In this document: in pieces, positions 15,013 to 20,296 of the stretch | Position numbering within the stretch: the stretch's first letter is position 1 | How the letters are laid out: the number at the start of each line of letters is the position of its first letter | DNA from: Prevotellaceae bacterium | GTDB taxonomy: Bacteria; Bacteroidota; Bacteroidia; Bacteroidales; UBA932 | DNA length: 20,296 bases | Direction: 5' to 3' | Assembly (NCBI GenBank): GCA_031278135.1 | Contig: JAITKY010000111.1 | Location: 1-20,296 of the forward strand | Made by a program: the position numbers and the translations under genes | Notes under the pieces: generated by a model | Databases searched by the model: none | Seen by the model: only the letters and a program-made list of their open reading frames with translations | Told to the model about the DNA's origin: nothing

Positions 15013-15020
15013 TACCTTTG
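15013..15020 (+). promoter_or_regulatory. Bacteroidota-type promoter -7 box before the DUF362 gene
   Basis: TACCTTTG, an exact TAnnTTTG, 21 bases before the ATG at 15042. No clear TTG lies at the -33 distance. The upstream gap (14940-15012) also contains TATCC at 14953-14957 and GGATA at 14968-14972, a weak hairpin without a T-run. Confidence 0.55.
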
Positions 15021-15041
15021 TACATTAAAAATGTATAAAAA

Positions 15042-16160
15042 ATGGTCGCATCAAAAGTTTATTTTACTAATCTCAGGACAACTCCGTCGAGCAATTTATT
15101 GACTAAAATGGAGCGGCTTGTCAAACGGGCAGGCATCGAAACTATTGATTTTAAGAATCAATTTGTCGCTATCAAGATACATTTCGGCGAACCGGAAAAT
15201 CTGGCGTTTATACGTCCGAACTATGTAGCGCGCATAGCGTCATTACTTCGTCAATTGGGCGCTAAACCTTTTCTTACGGACAGCAATACACTGTATTCCG
15301 GACGTCGTTCCAATGCTGTCGATCACATTCAGAGCGCTATGGAAAACGGTTTTAATCCCATTTCGGCAAAATGCGATGTGATTATCGCCGACGGACTGAA
15401 AGGCGCCAATTATCGCGAAATACCGATTGACGGCGAATATTGCAAGTCGCCAAAAATAGGAACAGTGATTGCCGACACTGATATTGTTTTAAGTATGAAT
15501 CATTTTAAGGGACATGAACAGTCGGGTTTCGGCGGCGCTCTGAAAAATCTCGGCATGGGCAGCGCCAGCGTAGGCGGAAAATTGGAGTTACATTCGGCAT
15601 CGAAACCTGTGATCAACCGTGAATCGTGTATGGGATGCAATGTGTGTGCAAAAAACTGCGCTCACGACGCAATAAATCTCGACAGCAGAAGGATTGCAGG
15701 TATCGATTATAGTAAATGTGTCGGTTGTGGACAGTGTATCGCTCTGTGTCAGTACGGGGCGGCAGTGATGGGTGACGATGAAACATCCGAACGGCTAAAT
15801 TATAAAATCGCTGAATATGCTAAGGCTGTCGTTCGGGATAAACCTCATTTTCATTTGAATTTCATCATGAACGTGTCGCCCGAATGTGATTGCTGGAATC
15901 ATAATGACGCGGCTATAATTCCCGATTTGGGTATTGTCGCCTCGTTCGACCCTGTCGCTCTCGACCAAGCCTGCGCCGACCTGATAATAAAAGCGCCAAT
16001 TCTAAGCGGCAGCAAGTTAGCCGAAAAATATCCGCACGACCATGCCAAAGGAAAAGATAAATTCCGTATGGTTCACCCAGATACCAACTGGCAGACAGGA
16101 CTGGAACACGCCGAAAAAATCGGACTGGGAACACGACTGTATGAACTTGTACAATTGTAG
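15042..16160 (+). CDS. DUF362 domain protein with two [4Fe-4S] ferredoxin motifs
   Basis: A 372-residue protein with a DUF362 domain spread over the N-terminal half (KIHFGEPENLAFIRPNYV, LTDSNTLYSGRRS, SMNHFKGHEQSGFGGALKN) and a bacterial ferredoxin insert. The cluster ligands are C196, C199, C202 and C206, and C226, C229, C232 and C236, two perfect C-x2-C-x2-C-x3-C sets. The C-terminal part (residues 270-372) returns to the DUF362 fold (DLGIVASFDPVALDQACADL). The family is common in anaerobes and its reaction is unknown; electron transfer to a bound substrate is the usual guess. There is no signal peptide, so it is cytoplasmic. It has its own promoter and no neighbour that hints at a pathway. 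Confidence 0.92.
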   Translation: MVASKVYFTNLRTTPSSNLLTKMERLVKRAGIETIDFKNQFVAIKIHFGEPENLAFIRPNYVARIASLLRQLGAKPFLTDSNTLYSGRRSNAVDHIQSAMENGFNPISAKCDVIIADGLKGANYREIPIDGEYCKSPKIGTVIADTDIVLSMNHFKGHEQSGFGGALKNLGMGSASVGGKLELHSASKPVINRESCMGCNVCAKNCAHDAINLDSRRIAGIDYSKCVGCGQCIALCQYGAAVMGDDETSERLNYKIAEYAKAVVRDKPHFHLNFIMNVSPECDCWNHNDAAIIPDLGIVASFDPVALDQACADLIIKAPILSGSKLAEKYPHDHAKGKDKFRMVHPDTNWQTGLEHAEKIGLGTRLYELVQL

Positions 16161-16178
16161 AAAGGTATTGTAAATCTG

Positions 16179-16213
16179 CGTTTCGTACCGAAACGAAAAG
16201 CGAAAAGACGCTT
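16179..16213. terminator. possible bidirectional terminator between convergent genes
   Basis: CGTTTCG at 16179-16185 pairs with CGAAACG at 16189-16195 (3-base loop), and AAGCG at 16198-16202 pairs with CGCTT at 16209-16213. They sit in the 73-base gap between two convergent genes. The T-runs are poor, so the call is tentative. Confidence 0.35.
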
Positions 16214-16233
16214 ATGACTTCATTATCGTTGTG

Positions 16234-17253
16234 CTAATCGTGGCTATTGTCTTTTGTTTTATCGCCGTCGAAAGAGAAAGTATTGATTATCCCCATAACC
16301 CGGCGCACATAGTCCCTTTTATCGAAACGTGGAGCATAGATATAACCTTCGACGGTAATTATACGTCGTCTATTTAGATCGATATATGATCGACTTACGA
16401 AAGGTCCTCCCATGTAATCGTTGACAAGTTCCCACAGTCCCCGTAATTCACCGTACAGTAATCCATTGAATTTCTTTATTTCCAGTTCGGGCATAATGAG
16501 TTTTGTTGTCGTCATCCAACTGCTGTCTCTTGCGCCGTGAACTTTTTCTTTCATGATCGAATCTCTTTTGTTAACCAAATAGTTAACAGTAAATGTACTG
16601 TCGTCAACAAAAGGATACGAATACACGAAAACACCGATACTGTTATGATTCGATCGAGTTTCGAGCCATATAAACCCGGCGTCGTTTCTCATTACCGTAT
16701 AATAGCCCGAAGGTACGTGTAAATCAATGTAGAAGCGTTTTTTTATCGTCTGGTTTATCGTTGTGTCGGAAAACGCTTTGACATTTTTCGACTGACGTTC
16801 CAATTCTGCCTGTTCGTAAAGGGTTATCATGTATTCACGCTTATCGCTCAATATTTTAGCGATAGACGAAATATCGGGACCAATTGCGTTGAGCACGATT
16901 TGCGGGGTAGCCCAATGGTCGTGTTTTATGGTCAGTTTTGGTTCTGACAGTTCGGTGGAAATGCTTATCAACAAGATATTTCTGTGTTTTTGCATCACCG
17001 GCAGGAACGACGAATTTGCTACTGGAATCAGAGTGTAAAACTTTTCGGGCTGTGCCAGACCCGGATAAGGCTTTTCGAATATCGAGCGGATAGTGTCGCC
17101 GACTTCCGAATCCCAGTGATTATTTTCGATAATCACCAACAATTCCCCGATTTTACCCGTTGCGCCCGGTTTGGGGAGGTTTACGTTGCCACCGCAGGAA
17201 ACAGCAGACATTAAAACAATTGCAATAATTGACGCACATAATAACCGTTTCAT
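16234..17253 (-). CDS. DUF4837 family lipoprotein
   Basis: A 339-residue lipoprotein: the basic and hydrophobic leader MKRLLCASIIAIVLMSAVSC ends in a lipobox with acylated C20, followed by GG. The mature part matches the Bacteroidota family DUF4837 as I know it: GKIGELLVIIENNHWDSEVG, then IFEKPYPGLAQPEKFYTLI and MQKHRNILLISI. Function is unknown; it should sit in the outer or inner membrane facing the periplasm. It begins 26 bases after the rseP stop with no promoter box visible in the gap, so it is probably co-transcribed with rseP, which suggests an envelope-stress or envelope-maintenance role by association. Confidence 0.85.
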   Translation of the reverse strand: MKRLLCASIIAIVLMSAVSCGGNVNLPKPGATGKIGELLVIIENNHWDSEVGDTIRSIFEKPYPGLAQPEKFYTLIPVANSSFLPVMQKHRNILLISISTELSEPKLTIKHDHWATPQIVLNAIGPDISSIAKILSDKREYMITLYEQAELERQSKNVKAFSDTTINQTIKKRFYIDLHVPSGYYTVMRNDAGFIWLETRSNHNSIGVFVYSYPFVDDSTFTVNYLVNKRDSIMKEKVHGARDSSWMTTTKLIMPELEIKKFNGLLYGELRGLWELVNDYMGGPFVSRSYIDLNRRRIITVEGYIYAPRFDKRDYVRRVMGIINTFSFDGDKTKDNSHD

Positions 17254-17279
17254 AACTTATAAAAAATTTAATACTGTAA

Positions 17280-18608
17280 CTAATTTAATATATGCCTGAC
17301 GATATCGTTTCCGATAGCATAAATCATTATGAACAACAATATTACCATTCCTACTATCTGAGCATGAGTCAGAAACTTGTCGCTCGGTTTTCGTCTCGTA
17401 ATCACTTCGTACAGTAAAAACATAACATGTCCTCCATCAAGTGCCGGTATCGGCAATAAATTCAATACCGCCAGCATAATCGATAACAATGCTGTTATGT
17501 CGCAAAATCTGTGCCAATCCCATTGTGCTGAGTAAATATTTCCTATCGAAATGAAACTGCCCACTTGTTTGTAAGTTTTTGTTTTGGGTGTAGCCATCAG
17601 GCGCAGTTCGCATAATTGGTCGCATAGACGTGTTTTAGCTTTCGCCAGACCGGCGGGAAACGCTTCCGGAATCGTGTAAGTTTTTTTCGTAAAATCGTAA
17701 AAATCTGCCATCTCGATTTTCAATTCGACGCCAATCATACCTTTTTTGTTTACCTCGACCGGGATATTTATCTGTATATCGCCACGTCGGACTTTCAGTT
17801 CGACGGTTTTTTCTTTATTTGCAGCGAAAATATTCTGTATTTCTCTGATATTGTTGGTAATAATTCCATTGACGCCAATAATTTCGTCGCCGGATTTAAG
17901 TCCTGCGAATATGTTGAACGACGAATCGGGGACGCTTTTTATCACAAATGGGATATATGGTCTAATGAAGTTGTTTTTAACCATATATGGTATGTAAGTG
18001 TAATAGTCGGGCGAGATATTTACTGTTTCGTCGCCTCGTTGCAGGCTGATGTCCATCTCTCTGTATAATACCATTTTCCTGTATACGTCGAAAAACGATT
18101 CTACAGGTTTTCCATTGATAGTGAGAATTTTGTCGCCGTCGCGAAAGCCCATTTCCATGGCGACCGAATCGCATAGAATACCGTATTTCAAATCTTTGTT
18201 TGCCAGATATTCTTCGCCCCAGTACGCCAGCATTCCGACGTAGATGACAAATGCGAGTATGACGTTAAATAACACGCCTCCAAGCATTATCAGCAATCTC
18301 TGATATGCCGGTTTACTCCTAAATTCCCACGGTTGCGGTTCGTTTTTCAGCGTTTCGGTATCCATCGATTCGTCGATCATTCCGGCGATTTTGCAATATC
18401 CGCCGAGTGGCAACCAGCCAACGCCGTATTCTGTCTCCGAATTTCGGGGTTTGTGCCTGAACAGGGCAAATTTGATGTCGAAAAACAGATAAAATTTCTC
18501 GACCCGTACTTTAAACATCCGGGCGAAAATGAAGTGTCCAAACTCATGTATTAATATCAAAATCGACAGTGACAGAATCAGTTGTGATGCTTTAATAAGG
18601 ATTTCCAT
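17280..18608 (-). CDS. rseP: RIP metalloprotease RseP (site-2 protease, M50)
   Basis: A 442-residue intramembrane zinc protease. The first membrane segment holds HEFGH at residues 21-25 (H21 and H25 bind zinc, E22 is the catalytic base); the conserved GWLPLGGYCKI follows at 64-74; two PDZ-like regions lie at about 140-200 and 225-290; and a later membrane segment contains NLLPIPALDGGH at 383-394, where the aspartate is the third zinc ligand. The family releases membrane-held anti-sigma factors or clears signal peptides. The ATG at 18608 gives the usual MEILIKASQLILSL start, and a TAnnTTTG box is found about 50 bases upstream. The substrate here is unknown; no sigma or anti-sigma gene is in the window. 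Confidence 0.95.
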   Translation of the reverse strand: MEILIKASQLILSLSILILIHEFGHFIFARMFKVRVEKFYLFFDIKFALFRHKPRNSETEYGVGWLPLGGYCKIAGMIDESMDTETLKNEPQPWEFRSKPAYQRLLIMLGGVLFNVILAFVIYVGMLAYWGEEYLANKDLKYGILCDSVAMEMGFRDGDKILTINGKPVESFFDVYRKMVLYREMDISLQRGDETVNISPDYYTYIPYMVKNNFIRPYIPFVIKSVPDSSFNIFAGLKSGDEIIGVNGIITNNIREIQNIFAANKEKTVELKVRRGDIQINIPVEVNKKGMIGVELKIEMADFYDFTKKTYTIPEAFPAGLAKAKTRLCDQLCELRLMATPKTKTYKQVGSFISIGNIYSAQWDWHRFCDITALLSIMLAVLNLLPIPALDGGHVMFLLYEVITRRKPSDKFLTHAQIVGMVILLFIMIYAIGNDIVRHILN

Positions 18609-18658
18609 TTCTTTTTTTATTACTTTATTTCTTTTATAATTTTATATTTAATAACGCG

Positions 18659-18666
18659 CAAAGGTA
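18659..18666 (-). promoter_or_regulatory. Bacteroidota-type promoter -7 box for rseP
   Basis: Read on the minus strand this is TACCTTTG, an exact TAnnTTTG, implying a start near 18652 and a 5' leader of about 44 bases. No convincing -33 TTG is seen further upstream. It would drive rseP and the DUF4837 gene. Confidence 0.55.
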
Positions 18667-18703
18667 TATCATTAAAATCATTTTACAGTATATTTCGTAT
18701 AAA

Positions 18704-19735
18704 TTAATTTGACATTTTTGTGTAACAGCATAATTTAAAGAGGATTCGGGCGCCAACATTTGCGTCCCATTCGCTGGAATCCGAGGGCGAAACTTCGCTT
18801 AAATCGAACCCCGCAACCCGTCTTCCCGACAAAACGACCTGTTTTATCAGATACATCGCCTGCTCAAACTCCAATCCGCCAGGAACAGGTGTCCCCGTAC
18901 CCGGACAAAGATATGGACACAGTCCGTCGATGTCGAAACTGATATATACGTTCCCAGGCAAATGCGAAATGATCTCGGCGCATTGAGCGTTCCACGTTTC
19001 GCCTTCGTACTGTCTTTCTTTGAGATAATTGTCGTAGAATGTCGTGATTTTGTCATTGTTGTGCGACAGTTTTTCTTCTTCTTCGCAAAAGTCCCGCACG
19101 GCAACCTGAACTAATTTCGATATCCCGCTTAACTCGTTGATAACATTATACATTATCGACGCATGGGAATGTGTGAATCCTTCGTAAGCGCGGCGCAAAT
19201 CGGCATGAGCGTCGATATGCAAAATCCCTGTTCCCGGATGTTTTTCGGATACAGCTTTTATCAGTCCGAAAGGTGTACTATGTTCTCCGCCTACGACTGC
19301 GGCGATTTTCCCTTTGTCCAAAATGCTCTGAGCCGCATTGTAAACCATGAAATTAACAATCTCCGACGACTGATTAACCTGATTCACCAAAGGGATGATT
19401 TCCTTATCGGCGACGTTACCGCCCTCTTCGAGGTGCCGGATAATATTTTCGGCAACGGCTCTGTTATCCTTGTTCGACCGGTGCAAATCGAGCATTGTGT
19501 TCGAGATTTTTATTTCCCAAGCGTTTTCCAAATCCGGGTCAAAAAGGTCGATTTGTACCGACGCATCCAAAATCGCTTTTGGACCGCCGGATGTTCCTGC
19601 TTTATAGGACGTTGTCACGTCCCACGGAACAGAAATAATTTCGATATCTCCCTCGCCGTAGCCGTACGGCAAAGCAAAAAAATTCCCGTTCGGACGCCCT
19701 AACTCATTAGGATTAAATGTTGTATATCGTGTCAT
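18704..19735 (-). CDS. speB: agmatinase / arginase-family ureohydrolase
   Basis: A 343-residue ureohydrolase. The binuclear manganese ligands are visible: H152 in GGEHS (149-153), DAHAD at 175-179 and DID at 268-270. Agmatinases split agmatine into putrescine and urea; arginases split arginine. The long form with an N-terminal extension (MTRYTTFNPNELGRPNGN) resembles Bacteroidota proteins annotated as agmatinase, so that is the preferred name, though formimidoylglutamase or guanidinobutyrase activity is possible. After the DID metal motif the usual GLDP reads GLCP (C273); this position is not a metal ligand. The usual GGDHS reads GGEHS. The ATG at 19735 is supported by a promoter box ending 18 bases upstream. 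No other polyamine gene is in the window. Confidence 0.87.
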   Translation of the reverse strand: MTRYTTFNPNELGRPNGNFFALPYGYGEGDIEIISVPWDVTTSYKAGTSGGPKAILDASVQIDLFDPDLENAWEIKISNTMLDLHRSNKDNRAVAENIIRHLEEGGNVADKEIIPLVNQVNQSSEIVNFMVYNAAQSILDKGKIAAVVGGEHSTPFGLIKAVSEKHPGTGILHIDAHADLRRAYEGFTHSHASIMYNVINELSGISKLVQVAVRDFCEEEEKLSHNNDKITTFYDNYLKERQYEGETWNAQCAEIISHLPGNVYISFDIDGLCPYLCPGTGTPVPGGLEFEQAMYLIKQVVLSGRRVAGFDLSEVSPSDSSEWDANVGARILFKLCCYTKMSN

Positions 19736-19752
19736 ACCCTTTACTTTTTTTG

Positions 19753-19782
19753 CAAATGTACATGAAAATTTCGAATTTCCAA
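19753..19782 (-). promoter_or_regulatory. Bacteroidota-type promoter for the agmatinase gene
   Basis: On the minus strand, TTG at 19782-19780, a 19-base gap, then TACATTTG at 19760-19753. Both elements and the spacing fit the Bacteroidota consensus. Transcription would start near 19746, leaving a leader of only about 11 bases. Confidence 0.65.
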
Positions 19783-20191
19783 GTACATAAAATAAAAATC
19801 AAGACCACCGAGTTCTGCTTTAAATTGAAGACTTGCAAACAGTATATGATTTGTTTGATCAGCAAATTGCATTATATCTGAATAACATGGAGAAAATTTT
19901 CCTTCTGTTTTTCTTTCGTTTCCCGTAATTTGTCAGGTAAAAACCATCTGGCCAGCTTAAAAAAAAACATTCCATACTTTATACTTTTTTATCAAAAAAC
20001 TGTGTCTCATTTCGACGGCAAAAGTATTTGATAATGGTGGAGTCCATACTGTACAGATCGTATTTTTTTACTCTCCAGACTGATTTTTACTACAACATTT
20101 TGTTTTTGTTGCGTTTTTGCAAAAAAAATCCAGCTCAATTGAGAAAAAACATTATCCTTAAATCCGCACGAATCCAGAAAAAGACCTAATA
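19783..20191. other. AT-rich intergenic region without a convincing gene
   Basis: I checked all frames by eye. The longest candidates are minus-strand ORFs of about 20-38 codons between roughly 19860 and 20055, broken by stops in every frame. They have no recognisable domain. The region may be regulatory, a decayed gene, or a long upstream region for the gene starting at 20284. No tRNA, rRNA or known riboswitch fold was recognised. Confidence 0.5.
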
Positions 20192-20228
20192 CAAAGTGTT
20201 GTTAATTACGCAATTAACAAACACTTTG
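20192..20228. repeat. 37-base near-perfect inverted repeat
   Basis: CAAAGTGTTGTTAATT at 20192-20207 pairs with AATTAACAAACACTTTG at 20212-20228: sixteen paired bases, one extra A in the right arm, and the loop ACGC. There is no T-run after it, so it is not a standard terminator. Its right end supplies the TTTG that could be the -33 element of the edge gene's promoter, which suggests an operator or other control site. Confidence 0.8.
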
Positions 20229-20256
20229 CACAAGTCGAAAATTTCACCTAATTTTA
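20225..20256 (+). promoter_or_regulatory. probable promoter of the gene at the right edge
   Basis: TTTG at 20225-20228, a 20-base gap, then TAATTTTA at 20249-20256, one mismatch from TAnnTTTG. It lies about 28 bases before the ATG at 20284. The -33 element is inside the inverted repeat described above. Confidence 0.45.
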
Positions 20257-20283
20257 CGCCATCAAACAATTAAAATTAAGACA

Positions 20284-20296
20284 ATGAAATTTTACA
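20284..20296 (+). CDS. start of a gene truncated by the window edge
   Basis: ATG at 20284 followed by AAA TTT TAC, giving MKFY before the sequence ends. The support is the promoter-like pair 28 bases upstream and the A-rich leader typical of this genome. The product cannot be identified from four codons. Confidence 0.4.

Noticed and set aside
19163..19702. A 179-codon plus-strand frame opposite the agmatinase gene.
   Set aside because: The minus-strand protein has the full manganese-binding motif set; the plus-strand product has no recognisable feature.
1..20296. A defence system, prophage or integrative element within the window.
   Set aside because: No integrase, transposase, restriction, toxin or phage structural motif could be recognised, and most genes are conserved metabolic or envelope functions.

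Overview
The window looks like a chromosomal segment of a Bacteroidota bacterium, most likely an uncultured Bacteroidales relative. The evidence is moderate-to-low GC, several promoter boxes of the Bacteroidota type TAnnTTTG just upstream of genes, few Shine-Dalgarno sequences, a DUF4837 lipoprotein, and a UvrA and an agmatinase whose sequences I recall as having this lineage's flavour. Genes from about 300 to 16160 lie on the plus strand, those from 16234 to 19735 on the minus strand, and a further plus-strand gene appears to start at the right edge.

Left edge (1-2048): possibly the tail of a truncated gene, then an unrecognised 440-residue protein and two small unrecognised ORFs in tight order. 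This is the only part that looks accessory and the part with the least functional information. Envelope block (2163-5323): a promoter, then a membrane-anchored three-PASTA protein, an inositol-monophosphatase-family enzyme whose start overlaps the previous stop, a lipid A type acyltransferase and a WbqC-family protein that overlaps it by 28 bases. This is probably one operon.

Sulfur block (5440-9922): a secreted protein of unknown function, a PstB-like ABC ATPase without partner permeases, then cysD, cysN and cysH. CysD and CysN activate sulfate to APS. CysH carries the four cysteines that mark the iron-sulfur type that reduces APS directly, and CysN has no APS-kinase fusion, so an APS-to-sulfite route is predicted. 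Next come a secreted TPR protein with its own promoter and a clear terminator, then uvrA translationally coupled to a FecE-like ABC ATPase with a long C-terminal extension. A promoter and a DUF362 double [4Fe-4S] protein follow.

Minus-strand block: an agmatinase/arginase-family enzyme (own promoter), RseP site-2 protease (own promoter) and a DUF4837 lipoprotein 26 bases after it. The right 548 bases hold no convincing gene. They carry divergent promoters and a striking 37-base inverted repeat that overlaps the predicted upstream box of the edge gene's promoter.

Most of the window is core metabolism and envelope maintenance. I see no CRISPR array, tRNA, rRNA, intact insertion sequence or recognisable defence system. 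The most useful leads are the orphan PstB-like ATPase in the sulfate operon, the palindrome at the right edge, the two intergenic repeat/hairpin elements and the unrecognised left-edge genes.
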